Positions 9,949 through 20,612 of a DNA stretch of 64,000 bases are shown piece after piece (the stretch's first letter is position 1; each line of letters opens with the position of its first letter). Below the pieces are notes generated by a model. The model did not search any database. It was not told the DNA's origin and was given only the letters and a program-made list of their open reading frames with translations. Made by a program: the position numbers and the translations under genes. Where the stretch lies: contig CAUYUJ010012803.1 in the NCBI GenBank assembly GCA_963575745.1, forward strand, positions 307,659-371,658. The letters are read 5' to 3'. This DNA comes from Prorocentrum cordatum (lineage: Eukaryota; Sar; Dinophyceae; Prorocentrales; Prorocentraceae).

Positions 9949-12121
9949 TACCGCCAGTGGTTGTTCCGGCGGTTTTTCTGGTTGTTGTGCTGGTGGTTGC
10001 GCTGCTGCTGGTTGTGCTGGTGGTTGTGTTGATGGTTGTGCTGGTGTTTTTTCCTGGTGGTTGTGCTTCGGGTTGTGCCGGTGGTGGTTGTGCTGGTGGT
10101 CAAGCTGGTGGTTGTGCTGGCGGTTGTGCTGGTGGTTGTGCGGGTGGTTGTGCGAGTGGTTGCGCTGGTGGTTGTGCTGGTGGTTGTGCTGGTGGATGTG
10201 CTGGTGGCTGTGCTGGTGGATGTGCTGATGGTTGTGCTGGTGGCTGGTGGTTGTGCTGGTGGTCACGCTGGTGGTTGTGCTGGTGGTTGTGCTCTTGGTT
10301 GCGCTGGTGGTTGTGCTGGTGGTTGTGCTGGTGGTTGTGCTGGTGGTTGCGCTGGTGGTAATGCTGGTGGTTGTGCTGGTGGTTGTGCTGGTGGATGTGC
10401 TGGTATTCGTGCGAGTGGTTGTGCTGGTGGCTCTGCGGGTAGTTGTGCTGGTAGTAGGTGCGCGGGTGGTTGTGCTGGTGCTTGTGCGGGTGGCTGTGCG
10501 GGTGGTTGTGCGAGTGGTAGTGCTTGTGGTCGTGCTGGTGGTGATTTTGCTGGTGGTTGTGCTAGTGGTTCCGCTGTGGTTGTACTTGGTGTTGTGCTGG
10601 TGGTTGTGCTGGTGGTTGTGCTCTTGGTTGGGCTTGTGGTGGTTGTGCTTGTGGTGGTTGTGCGGGTGCTTGTGCTGGAAAGTTTTGCTTGCGGGTTTGG
10701 CTGACGATTGTGCAGGTGGTTGTGCTGGTGGTTGCTGTGCGAGTGACCGTGCTGGTGGCTGCGCTGGTGGCTGTGCTGGTGGCTGTGCTGGTGGTTGTGC
10801 TGGTGGTTGTGCTGGTGGTTGTGCTGGGTGTTGTGCGGGTGGTTGTGCGGGTGGTTGCGCTTTTGGTTGGGCTGGTGGTTGTGATGGTCGTTGTGCTGGT
10901 ATTCGTTGGGCTGGCGATTGTGCGGGTGGTTGTGCTGGTGGTGGCTGTGCGGGTTCTCGTGCTGGCGGTTTTGCTGTGCCGGTGGTCTGTGCGGGTGGTT
11001 GTGCGAGAGGTTGTGCTGGTGGTTGTGCTGGTGGTTGTGCTCGATGTTTTGCTGCTGGTGGTTGTGCTGCTGGTTGTGCCTGTGGTTGTGCTGGCTGTGT
11101 TGCTGGTGGTTGTGCGGGTGGTTGTGTTTTGGTAGTGCTGATGGCAGCTGTGCTGGTGATTGCCCTGGTGTTCGTGCTGGTGTTCCAGCTTGTGGCTGTG
11201 CTGGCGGTCGCACGAGAAATCACCGCCAACGCGACCCGCCATCGCAACCGCCAGCCCAACAACCACCAGCACAACCCTCCAGCACAGCCACCACCAGCAA
11301 AACAACCACCAAGCAACCAACACCCAGCAAAAACAAGCACAGCGCAACCACCATCGCAACCACCATCGCGACCACCATCGCAACCACCAACACAACCACC
11401 AACATAACCACCCGCACAACCAAGAGCACAACCCTCCAGCACAACCACCAGCACGACCACCAGTACAACCACCAGCACAACCACCAGCGCGACCACCAGC
11501 AACAAAACATCAAGCACAACCACTATTACAACCACCAACACATCCACCCACACAACCACCGACGCAACCACTAGCAGCAAAACACCGAGCACAACCACCA
11601 GCACAACACCAAGCACAACCACCAGCACAACCACAAGCACATCTACCAACACAACCACAAACATAACCACCAACAACACCACCATCGCAACCACCAGCAC
11701 AACCACCAACATGACCACCCGCACAACCACCAGCACACCAGCACGACCAACCGCACAACCACCAACAGAATCACCAACACTACCGCCAACACCGACAACG
11801 GCACAACCACCACCGCGACCACCCGCACAACCGCCAACACAACCACCAACGCAACCACCGCCGCAACCACCCGCACACCAACCAGCACAACCACCAGCAC
11901 AACCACCAGCGCGACCACCAGCAAAACCACCAGCACAACCACCAGCGCAACCACTAGCGTAACCACCAGAAAGGTCACCCGCACAACACCACCAACACAA
12001 CCACCAGCACAACCACCCGCACAACCACCAACACAACCACCATCGCAACTACCAGCACCGCCAACCGCACAACCACCAGCACAACAATCAACACAATCAC
12101 CAGCGCAACCAACAACACGAC
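9949..12121. repeat. Giant inverted repeat of a 12-bp minisatellite
   Basis: From about 9957 to 11215 the plus strand is a degenerate array of GGTTGTGCTGGT. From about 11217 to 12118 it is the reverse complement, ACCAGCACAACC. The arms are about 1.26 and 0.90 kb, with the turn near 11200-11260 (GGCGGTCGCACGAGAAATCACCGCC). The very long VVLVVVL, GGCAGGCA and TTSTTTS frames across it are artefacts of the repeat. Confidence 0.93.
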
Positions 12122-12540
12122 GATGTTCTACACATCGTCATTTTTTAAAGCAAACTTTTGAATAGGACTCACGCGACGGTCCCATGGCATGGAACAACAC
12201 ACGGAATTTTAAAACCATGATTTGGTAGACCCGCGAGGCTGAGGCTGGGCATGCCGTCAATTTTTTTGAACTCCCTGGAAACTGGGCGAATTAAAACTGG
12301 ATGAATTCAAATAGGTGCGCGTGACAAGCGTTTCAAGCAGTTGCGTTGCTCAAGTTGGTTTCGCCTTGTTTGGTCAAGTGGTTGCGATTTACCAAGCGTG
12401 GCACTAAGGCACCACGAGGGGATCCATCCGCCAGGGGCTACGGCCCTGCAAGGTTCGCGTCAAAATTGTGTGTGGGCGGTGTTTCAGGCGATTCCCTTTT
12501 TGCCCTTCCGCATTTTTCTTCGGCATCTCTCCAGGAGGAC
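12122..12540. other. Unassigned non-coding sequence
   Basis: No array, inverted element or coding domain recognised. Confidence 0.4.
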
Positions 12541-12665
12541 GACGACGACGAGCAGGAATGAGAAGGGAGGAGCAGGAGGACGAGGAGGAGGAGGAACGAC
12601 CAGGGGAACAGGTGAGGCGACGATGACGACGACCGACGACGACGAAGATCGGCGAGGACGATCGA
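12541..12665. repeat. GAC/GAGG imperfect tract
   Basis: GACGAC and GAGGAGG purine-rich runs. Non-coding. Confidence 0.75.
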
Positions 12666-12914
12666 GGAGGAAAAAGTATCGCAGACCACTATCCCACACC
12701 TCTTTGCTTCGTTCTCTTTTTTGTGCCTCCTCCTCCTCCTGGGAGGGCCCTCGTCGCTCGCCACCGTTGGATTCTCGCTGAAATCCGGGCCAGAACGCAT
12801 CCCGGGAGTGGTTCGGGGAAGGGGGAGTAGCGATATCGAAGGACGACAACGACGAGCAGGGAAGAGCAGGACAAGAGCAGGACAAGGACAAGACGCCCCA
12901 CGAGACACCAAAGC

Positions 12915-13072
12915 TGACTACCTACCAGACCACCCCAACCCAACCCGAAGACCCGAATTTGACACGAATTTCGGGTTGGGGGGGGTACGGATACCATGTA
13001 TTTTTTCAACGTTCCCCACGACCCCCCCCCACTGGAAATGGAAGGCAAATTGAGGGCTTCGGGTTGGGTTGG
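12915..13072. mobile_element. MITE-G copy 1
   Basis: Left end TGACTACCTACCAGACCACC and the inner inverted pair ACCCCAACCCAACCCGAA / TTCGGGTTGGGTTGGGG, with AATTTCGGGTTGGGGGGG and CCCCCACTGGAAATGGA inside. The distal right terminus is missing. Better copies are at 51358-51526 and 52080-52252. Confidence 0.75.
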
Positions 13073-13304
13073 GGCCCCCCGCGACGTCCCAACGACCATC
13101 TTGGAGGCCTGTGACCCACAGCCCGTGCGCGGTGGCGGGATGTGCCGAGGGTCCTTCGATCCGCCGCCCCCTTGTGGTCTCGCCACGTGTTGCCTGGCAT
13201 GCTGAACCCTACTAGGAAGGTTTTTTTTACACAAAAAAAGAACTCTCCCCTGACGCTCTGGCCCAGCGCGCCAGCCCTGCGGAAGACCCGGTTGCAAATG
13301 TTTC

Positions 13305-13850
13305 TCCGGTCCAGGTGGCTCCAAGATGGCCTAAATAGCTTCCAAGATGGCCAAGGTGGCATCCATGTTCGTTCAAGATGGGGCAAGAGAGCTTCCAAGA
13401 CGGCCCCAGAGAGCCTGCAGAGCCTTCAAGACAGTCCCAGCGGGCCCACGAGGCGTCCAAGAGGCTGCCACGACGGCCCAAGAGGCCTCTAAGACGTCCT
13501 CGAGGAGGTGACGAAGAGGCCAAAATCATAAGCTGTCCTTACGGTTTGAAATGATTTGGGCTTGCGCTTCTTTTCGGCCCTCAGACAGCCCAAGACGGCC
13601 CAAGAGGCTTCGACGATCGCCCCATGATGGTCCCGAGGGCCTCCAAGATGACCTCACGACGGCCCAAGAAGCCTTCATAATGACTCCAAGTGGCCTCCTA
13701 GTTCGCCCAAGCTGGTCCAAGATGGCCTCCAAGACGGTCCAAGCGGGTCCAAGATGGTCTCCAAGACGGCCCGGGGCGGTGGGGACGTCGGCAGTCTGCG
13801 AGACTCTGCGCAAGCCCGCCGCAGGCGCCCAAGTTCTACAAATCATACAA
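13305..13850. repeat. SatB array with duplicated 200-bp segment
   Basis: CCAAGATGGCC/CCAAGACGGCC units. A boundary motif (GATTTGGGCTTGCGCTTC then TTCGGCCCTCAGAC) lies at 13553-13586. Positions 13578-13775 recur at 14838-15035; the last 108 bp are identical. Confidence 0.85.
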
Positions 13851-13884
13851 TAAGCCCGCCACAGTCGCGGACTCTTCGTTAAAC

Positions 13885-14190
13885 CAATGTGGGTAGGTCA
13901 CGGGTGGGTCGCAAATGGGTCGCGGGTGGGTCGCTGTTGTGTCGCGGCTGGGTCGCGGGTGGGTCGCGGGTTGGATCGTGGGGTGGGTTGCGGGTGGGTC
14001 GCGGATGGGTCGCGGATGGGTTGCGGGGTGGGTCGCGGGTGGGTCGCGGGTGGGTCGCGGGTGGGTCGCGGGGTGGGTCGCGGGTCGGGTCGCGGGGTGG
14101 GACGCCAGTGGGTCGCGGGTTGGGTCGCGAGGTGTGTCGCGGGGTGGGGTCGCTGGGTGGGTCGCGGGGTGGGTCGCGAGTGGAACGACG
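13885..14190. repeat. GGGTGGGTCGCG minisatellite
   Basis: About 28 units of 10-11 bp (GGTCGCGGGTG with ATGGGTCGCG variants). G-rich on the plus strand, so G-quadruplex formation is plausible. Gly/Arg/Val-rich frames are artefacts. Confidence 0.9.
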
Positions 14191-14795
14191 ATACCAAACA
14201 GCATCAGCAACACCGCAACAAGCAGAATCCTCACCACGGATCCCCACTTCAGCCACGCACCCAAGGACAATGAATGACCGTTCGGCCCCCTCACTCCGAT
14301 TTGAAGAGAAGTGAGTAGAACGATGCTGCAGAGAAAGAGGGGCTGTTCATGACCCGCTCCAGCTCAGACGAGGTGCTGACCTGGAATGGCATTTGCTCTC
14401 AGCCTGTTTCCTGCTGCGCTGACGTGATGGCGGGGGTTTGCCGCAGGCAGCTAGACATGTCAGCGCCAGGGCGACTCCACCGAATCATATGAACCACCGC
14501 CAAAAGTGTCAAGACCAGGGACCGTGCCCAAGGACACACGCAATATGTGATTCATGAGCGAGGAAGCCATCACTGAGCAAGGAGGGAGGAAGCAGAAGTA
14601 AACATAAGAAGAAGAGCGCCTGTATCCGCCACAGTGCCTCTGGGCACGGAGTGGGCGTGTCCTCAGGTCTTTTGCCCAATCCCTTAAGCCCCAGTCCTCC
14701 ACCCTAAGGAATCTTTTAGGGCCCAGACCCCACACTGCCAAATCGCCCAGGGCTTGCGATAGCTTGTCGGGGGCTTCCCGCATCTCCCCGCGTGA
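14191..14795. other. Unassigned sequence between satellites
   Basis: No domain-bearing frame. 14640-14740 resembles 3250-3380. Confidence 0.4.
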
Positions 14796-16355
14796 CAAGT
14801 TCGGGCCCAAGAGAGACCAAAAAGACTTCCAGATGGGGCCCTCAGACAGCCCTCAGACGGCCCAAGAGGCTCCGACGATCGCCCCACGATGGTCCCGAAG
14901 GCCTACCAGATGACCTCACGATGGCCCAAGAAGCCTTCATAATGACTCCAAGTGGCCTCCTAGTTCGCCCAAGCTGGTCCAAGATGGCCTCCAAGACGGT
15001 CCAAGCGGGTCCAAGATGGTCTCCAAGACGGCCCGGGAGCGTACAAGATGCCTCCAAGTGCGGCCAAAGAGCCTACAAGACGGCCCCAGAAGGACCACGA
15101 GAGCCGCCCAAGAGGCACCAAGCCTCCAACAAGCCTCCAAGAAGTTCCCAGGAGGGCCTGAATAGGCCAAAAACCGATTGTCTCTGTCCTGACGTGTTTA
15201 AAAGATTTTGGCTTGTGTTTTTTTCTCCGGCCTTCCGACAGGAAAAGACGGCCCACGGGGCCTCCACGGTCGCGCCTAGCTGGGCCCGAAGTCTTCCAAG
15301 ATGACGTCACGACGGTCCAAGAAACCTCCAAGACTGCCGCAAGAGGCCTCCAACTTCGCTGAAGATGTGTTCCGGGATAGCTTCCCCACAGCTTTGGGTG
15401 TCGGCTCCTCCCCAACAAAAACGCAATATTGGGGATATTAGCCCAAGACGCCTTATGATAAGTATGAGCGTTTCGCACGAGACATCCTCGGAAATGGCGA
15501 TGCTGGCCCAAGACGGCAAAAGACGCCCCCAGAAGGTGTCGAAAACGGCCCAGGAGACCTCCAAGAGGGCCTCCAAGAAGGCCCGAAGAGGCCAAACTCA
15601 TTGATCTTCCTGAGATTGATGCAAGATTTTGGCATGTGCTTCTTTTTGGCCGTCCGACGGCCTGAGACTGCCCAAGAGCCCCCAAAGATCGCCCAAAGAT
15701 CGCCCAAGACGCCTCCAAGATGGCCCCAGAACGGCCAACGGGGCCCCCAAGACGGCCCAAGATGCTTTCAAGACGCCGGAGATGGCCTCCGAGACGGCTC
15801 TGGAGCAGGGCCAGGAGGCCACCAAGACGGCCCAATATGCACCCAAAATGGCCCAAGAGGTACACAAGAGGTCCTCAAGACGGCCCAAGAGGCCTCCAAG
15901 AGGGCCTCCAGGAAGGCCCGAAGAGGCCAACAAAATCAGCGATTGTCCGTAGGTGTTTGAAGGATGTGGGCATGTGCGTCTGTTCGGCCTTCCGACGGTC
16001 CGAGGCGGCCCGAGAGCCCCCAAAGATCATCCCAAGATAGCCCAAGACGCCTCCAAGATGGTCCCAGAACGGCCCAAGAGGCCCCCAAGACGGCCCCAAG
16101 AGGGCCCCAAGACGGCCCAAGAGGCTTTCAAGGCGCCCAAGATGGCCTCCACGACGGCCCTGGAGCACCCCAAGGAAGCCCCAAACTCGGCACCGAAGAG
16201 GCCCCCAAGACGGCTTCTGACGGCGTCAGACGGGCCAGGAATACCATAAGACGGCCAGGGACGCCCCTGAGAAACCCCCAAGGGCCCTCAAGATGCCTCC
16301 AAGAGGCTCCCAGGAACCTCCCAGCTGAAGGCCCCAAGAGTGCCCCCAGAGGCTC
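14796..16355. repeat. SatB long array with higher-order units
   Basis: CCAAGACGGCCCAAGAGG-like units are interrupted at intervals by a boundary motif: a GATTTTGG or GATGTGGG core, then CTTCT-TTCGGCC and TCCGACGG. Starts near 15195, 15605 and 15950 give spacings of roughly 410 and 345 bp. 14838-15035 duplicates 13578-13775. Confidence 0.85.
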
Positions 16356-16361
16356 CTAAGA

Positions 16362-16406
16362 TGCCTCCTCCTCCTCCTCCTCCTCCGCCTCCGCCTCCTC
16401 CTCCTG
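16362..16406. repeat. Short CTC tract
   Basis: (CTC)n with two CGC variants, directly beside the possible exon at 16405-16652. Confidence 0.9.
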
Positions 16407-16652
16407 ATTTTTTCCGCCATCCTGCCCAAAGTTGTCCCCGAAAGCTTTCCACAACGGCTGGGGAAACACATGGTCCGATAGCTTGGCAGAGCTCTTGCCA
16501 CAGCGCTCGGCCACACAGGCGATTCCAAAAGGCAGGGGGCGGCGTTGATTCGCCGTAGGCGTCTTCGATAGATAGGTGTGCCAAGTTCTCAAGTATGTAA
16601 AGCAGCATCGTGGCCGCACTCTGCTGGTTGGCGTAAGCGGACTCGCAGATTG
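16405..16652 (-). pseudogene. Possible orphan exon, unrecognised
   Basis: A frame of about 80 codons with ordinary amino-acid composition, unlike its repeat-derived neighbours. It begins SICESAYANQQSAATMLLYI, continues ENLAHLSIEDAYG and WNRLCGRALWQELCQAIG, and ends WAGWRKK against a CTC tract (read as Gly). The only methionine near its start is at 16608. I do not recognise the family. Helical periodicity and Cys/Trp content make it look like a protein fragment, either an exon or a retroposed gene piece, but there is no second piece nearby. The call rests on composition alone. Confidence 0.3.
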
Positions 16653-16839
16653 AGCCTCTTCAATGGAATAACTATTTGAATCGGAAAAAAACAGGCTGGC
16701 CACAGCGCCCAATTAAATACATCAAAGGTCGCCTTGGCCAGCAAAGTGCAATTCCACAAACCCTGTGGGCTTAGATGGTCGAAAGAAATCTTCTTTCCTG
16801 TTCAAAAGCCCTCCTCGCTTCGGGGAGGGACACCCTCCC

Positions 16840-17275
16840 GAGATGGCCTCCGAGGCGACTCAAGACACTAGAAGATCATTCACGTCAGCTTCCATCATAT
16901 CCAAGACGCCCAGCGAGGGTCAAAAGACAGTTCCAAGTACTCACGGAGCCCCTCAGGACCCCCCCAAGAGGCCCTCCGTCTAACACCTAAGGAACATCAA
17001 TGAGTTGTGCCTTCTCGCTCTTGAGCTTCCGATGCGCACTTGAGGCCTCAAGATGGCATCAAGGAGCTCAAAGAGGGGCCCAGGAGGCCCCTGAAACGGC
17101 ACCAACAACGCCCAAGATCGGCCAAAGATCGTCCCGAGAGGCGATTTCGATGGCCCCAGGGGGGAAGGAAATTTAGGACCCCCATTCCTTTGATCGATAG
17201 CTTCCGAGATGGGCTCAAGAGGCCATCAAGGGCTCACAAGAGCGCCCAAGAGAGCCCCGATAGGACACGTGAAGC
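16840..17275. repeat. SatB, diverged block
   Basis: AGATGGCCTCCGAGGCG, TCCAAGACGCCCAGCG and GCCCAAGATCGGCC units, the most degenerate part of the satellite, ending about 160 bp before the stop codon of the RRM gene. Confidence 0.6.
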
Positions 17276-17435
17276 GTGAAGAATTCGACCCAGAATCTGG
17301 GCTTCCCACCTTGAGGAAGGGGTCAGAGCGCGAAGCGCCACGCTGAACGGTCCCACAAACTCTGGGAGAAATTGGGAGAAATCCGACCGGGATCATGCCG
17401 TGCGACCCCACCAGTCTTGGCCTTCAGTTTGGCCT

Positions 17436-18083
17436 TCAAAAAGATAGCCGAACAAACACAGGAACGTCGCTCGAAGAGCTGCTTGATCCGGCGCTGTGAC
17501 CAATGACGGCGGGCACGGCCGCATGGCGGCCTCGACTGCTGCCGCTTACGCTGGCAATGGTCTGCTGCTGTTGCTGCTGAAGCTGCTGATGGTGCCGCTG
17601 ATGGTGCCTCTGAAGCTGCAGCTGCGGATTCTGAACCACGCCCTCTGGATGGATGCTCGCGTTAGCTTCGAATCCCTGCAGCCTGGAGGGCAAGACTGTG
17701 ACCACCTTGCTCTCGGATGCTGGGGAGGAGAGTTCGCGGTCGTTGAAGGACCGCATAAAAGTGGCCGCAGCTTCTGGCGTTAGGAAGTTTATGAACGCAA
17801 AGCCACGGTTCCTCGTCAGGCGATTGTCGTGGGGGACATGGAAGTAGTCGTACGCGAGACCCTCCTCGTTGATGTCCCTCTGCAACATAGACTGTGGGTA
17901 TGTATATGGTATGTTCACGATGGCCAATGTCGTGACATCTTGGTCGGCGCGGTGATCGTGTTCAAGGTCTACCTCAGGGAGGCTGTGGTGGCGCACCAGC
18001 TCAGCCAGTGGCGTCTGCGCGCCGCTGGAGGCTGTCGGAGGGGGGCCACTTAAGACAAATGGTGGCTCTCCCGCGTCCAACAT
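17436..18083 (-). CDS. RRM protein of the Mei2-like (RRM_2) type
   Basis: A complete 215-codon frame from ATG to stop, without introns. Residues about 51-147 form one RNA-recognition motif. It has TTLAIVNIPYTYPQSMLQ (RNP2 LAIVNI, 53-58), INEEGLAYDYFHVPHD, RNRGFAFINF (RNP1, 93-100), an AAATFMRSFND helix and VVTVLPSRLQGFEA. This order and spacing match the C-terminal RRM of Mei2-like proteins (family RRM_2), which bind RNA and act in meiosis and differentiation in fungi and plants; a role here is inference. The N-terminus (1-50) is acidic and His/Pro-rich. The C-terminus is low complexity, with a Q tract (about 167-174) and a Ser run (200-205). A stand-alone short RRM_2 protein fits dinoflagellates better than full-length Mei2. 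No spliced-leader relic or A tail is visible, so gene or old retrocopy is open. Confidence 0.8.
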   Translation of the reverse strand: MLDAGEPPFVLSGPPPTASSGAQTPLAELVRHHSLPEVDLEHDHRADQDVTTLAIVNIPYTYPQSMLQRDINEEGLAYDYFHVPHDNRLTRNRGFAFINFLTPEAAATFMRSFNDRELSSPASESKVVTVLPSRLQGFEANASIHPEGVVQNPQLQLQRHHQRHHQQLQQQQQQTIASVSGSSRGRHAAVPAVIGHSAGSSSSSSDVPVFVRLSF

Positions 18084-18177
18084 TCATCCCCAGACCCCTC
18101 CCATGTTACATCCTGACTCGTTTGTCGAAGCAGATTCAGTCGTGGCGAGGAGAAGCCTCCCAAAGGCCCCTAACTAA

Positions 18178-18242
18178 CCAGCCTCGCACTTATCCCTCCC
18201 CCTCAGATTGTGAAGCCAAAAGGCGATGACAATCTGAGGGAT
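18178..18242 (-). mobile_element. MITE-D copy 2, truncated
   Basis: Reads CCAGCCTCGCACTTATCCC, then GCCAAAAGGCGATGACAATC, matching the reverse complement of the right half of the MITE-D at 9309-9460. TAA precedes it, as at the better copy. The other half is missing. Confidence 0.7.
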
Positions 18243-18302
18243 GTGCCTCGAAAGCTGACAGAATCCTTGCGATCCGCATCGAGATGAGGCGACGCAAATC
18301 AG

Positions 18303-18515
18303 ATTTGGACGCCCGAAATGGGTACATAAGGAAAGAATGGGTACAATGCCCAACAACAATTGTTGCCCAACATCGACAGCGGCCGCTGTTGGGCGGGCGG
18401 CTTGTTGTCTTCAGTGCACGACGTCCGCGGCGGCGCGGACAGCGAGTCCTGCTCAGAATGAACAGGAACTGTTGTTGGGCATCGATCCATTCTTTTCGTA
18501 CCCATTTCGCTAATC
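18303..18515. mobile_element. MITE-C copy 2
   Basis: TTTGGACGCCCGAAATGGG at the left and CGTACCCATTTCGC at the right are inverted. The interior has GACAGCGGCCGCTGTTGGGC and GACGTCCGCGGCGGCGCGGAC. The outer right end has decayed, so no duplication can be read. Confidence 0.75.
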
Positions 18516-18751
18516 CCGATCATAGGGATAGTTGGTTCTGGGCAAAGGGGGTCTTTCGCAATGGGGTCGCCAAACAAAAATGCAATGGTTGATCCTGTGG
18601 CTCATGGCTCGTGTCCTCTCTCACGCACCATCGATGCCAAATGCAACACGTTCTGCCCGCACCAAGCACGATCCATCACGAATGAGTGCACGAACTGCTG
18701 CGTATGCTTTTGAAACCGCTTTTGCAAAGGACCCATTTGCCCGAATCTGAG

Positions 18752-18957
18752 ATAGGGTAACGAACAACGACGTAAACATAAAAACTCGGAGGTGCGCGCG
18801 GACTTCTCGGCTCGGCGCTGGACCCCCCCCCTCCCCGGCGCGCGGAGCGCGCCATGGGCGGCGCCGGAGGCGCCGCCAGGGGGTCCCAGCGCCGCTCCGA
18901 GAAATCCGCGCGTACCTGAGAGTTTTAATGTCTACGTCATTGTTCGTGCCCCTACAT
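18752..18957. mobile_element. MITE-F copy 1, best preserved
   Basis: The left end TAGGGTAACGAACAACGACG and right end CGTCATTGTTCGTGCCCCTA are inverted and continue into ACATAAAAACTC / GAGTTTTAATGT. The centre is a GC-rich foldback built from TCCGCGCGGA-like arms and GGCGCGCGGAGCGCGCC. Eight full or partial copies lie in the window. Confidence 0.8.
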
Positions 18958-18961
18958 TCTC

Positions 18962-19112
18962 GGGGATGGACAGACCCCCCTTTAGTAAAACGTGGTTTAG
19001 TGAAAACGACCTGAGGTCTAAACCTGGCGGGCGAAAGCCTGGAAAATAACGGCCGCGGCGCCCTCTCGAGAACCGAAAACGGACAATTCACTAATCGACG
19101 TGTCACTGTTGG
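18962..19112. repeat. Dispersed repeat R150, copy 2
   Basis: CCCCTTTAGTAAAACG, GTGAAAACGACCTGAGG, AAAATAACGGCCGCGGCG and CACTAATCGACGTGTCACT align with 9555-9712. It lies directly after a MITE-F. Confidence 0.65.
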
Positions 19113-20207
19113 GGGTTCTGTCCGCCCCCGACTATACATTCGCCCGCTGGTAGCAGGCAAATGCAAACGCCAGGGAGCACCGCCGGTGTCCCGACCGGCC
19201 CTCCTCCGAGTCTGTTCCTGGCCGCCCCTGCGCTCGGCGTGGGGCTGGCGCAGCGGCGTGGTCTGGCGAGAGGCCCGGCCTGGCGGCCAAGGCCGAGGCC
19301 GCCGACGCCGGCACGGCGAGCCGCGAGCGCAGGCCCTCGCCTGACGTTGCCCCCATCGTACTTACGGACCAAATCCCAGAAATCATTCCGAGCACCCCAA
19401 AAAGTACCGGACCGGTGTCGACCGAGTATCGCCTCCCAGGGCCCGACGCGTGAAAACCCACCAGTTTCGGTGCTTTCTTGGTGCTCGAAATTCTTTCTGG
19501 TGATTCAGGCTCAAGTAGGTTGGAGCATCGTAGCCCTCGCCGCCTGAAGGGTGTACGCCGTGGGGTTGGTTGTCCCGCGCTGACGCCGAGAGGTACAGGT
19601 GGTTGTCCTGCGTTCAGTTGGTATTGGAAGCTAGTGTTTTGTCGTGAAGAAGCTTTTCGGTGTCCAGGCAACTCAAACGAAAAAACAAACGGCATCCCAA
19701 CACATGAAACAACAGAAAACGACAATACACACCTGAACCGAACCGAAAAAGGCGCGAACGAGAATTCCACAACGAGCAAAAAACAGAGTCCCAGAAAGGA
19801 ACGAACAAACGTCAATCCTGAAAGCGGGAAACACGCCCCCCCCACGTTCGGTGGCAACTCCTGGGAGCCTCCGAAGCCATCTTGCTGACTCTTGCGAATC
19901 GAGGCTAATTGACGGTGAATCATCGCTAATCGACGCTAAATCGAAATTGATCGACGATAAATCGTCGCTTCCTCATCGGCTACCAGACGCTCATCGACGC
20001 TAACGCACTCTGAAAAGGGAACTGCGAGGGCACACATGGCTAACGAACAACGCACGACCATACCCATAGGGGGGAACAAAAGGGAGCTATGAGTGCGTGC
20101 TGTCGGATGGAGGTCCCCGCTCGAATGGGAGCCTCCCCCAAGGGGTCCGACAACGCGAATCCATGCCTACAGCCAGGCTTCCTCCTTCCGACCCCCATGT
20201 CGAAGAA
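19113..20207. other. Unassigned sequence, no gene recognised
   Basis: The 263-codon minus frame (19132-19923) has no recognisable domain and mixed composition, so I do not call it. 19900-20000 holds repeated CTAATCGACGCTAAATCG words. Confidence 0.45.
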
Positions 20208-20372
20208 CAAAACGACGGCATACACAGAAATGTTTGGCGCTCCGCGCGAAGTTAATGGATCTACGCTGCACCTCCCTGGCGAGCGGAGCGCGCTCCAGGG
20301 GGGGGGGGCGGCGAGGATCCAAGAAATCCGCGCGGAGCGCCAATAGTCTATGTGTATGCCGATCTTTGCTTG
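20208..20372. mobile_element. MITE-F copy 2
   Basis: GGCATACACAGAAATG-TTTGGCGCTCCGCGCG at the left pairs with CGCGCGGAGCGCCAA-TAGTCTATGTGTATGCC at the right. The centre is CTCCCTGGCGAGCGGAGCG followed by CGCTCCAGGGG. Confidence 0.75.
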
Positions 20373-20460
20373 CTCCGAGTCTAGGTATGTGTGTGTGTTG
20401 CTCGATCGTCAGTAGAAGGTTCCCACGACTTGCTGCCGAACCCAACGCCTTTCACATCTC

Positions 20461-20612
20461 CTTCTCCTCCTCCTCCTCCTCCTTCTCCCTCCTCCTCCTC
20501 CTCCTCCTCCTTCTCCCTCCTCCTCCTCCTCCTCCGCCTCCTCCTCCTAGCCCTCCTCCTCCTCCTCCTCCTCCTCCTCCTCCTCCTCCTCCTCCTCCTC
20601 CTCCATTCCTTC
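20461..20612. repeat. CTC trinucleotide array
   Basis: (CTC)n, nearly pure after 20550, with CTTCTCC and CTAGCC interruptions. Confidence 0.95.

Noticed and set aside
9957-11210. Dozens of GCTGGTGG octamers identical to E. coli Chi
   Set aside because: They come from the 12-bp unit, and Chi has no meaning in a eukaryotic nucleus.
9889-12048. Open frame of about 719 codons with GCAGGCA and TTSTTTS repeats
   Set aside because: It translates the GGTTGTGCTGGT inverted minisatellite; every frame is open for the same reason and composition changes exactly at the turn of the palindrome.
13885-14190. Telomere-like G-rich repeat
   Set aside because: Unit is GGGTGGGTCGCG-like, not TTTAGGG, and it is internal.
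19132-19923. 263-codon minus frame
   Set aside because: No recognisable motif, overlaps R150-adjacent DNA, and codon content looks random. Left as unassigned.
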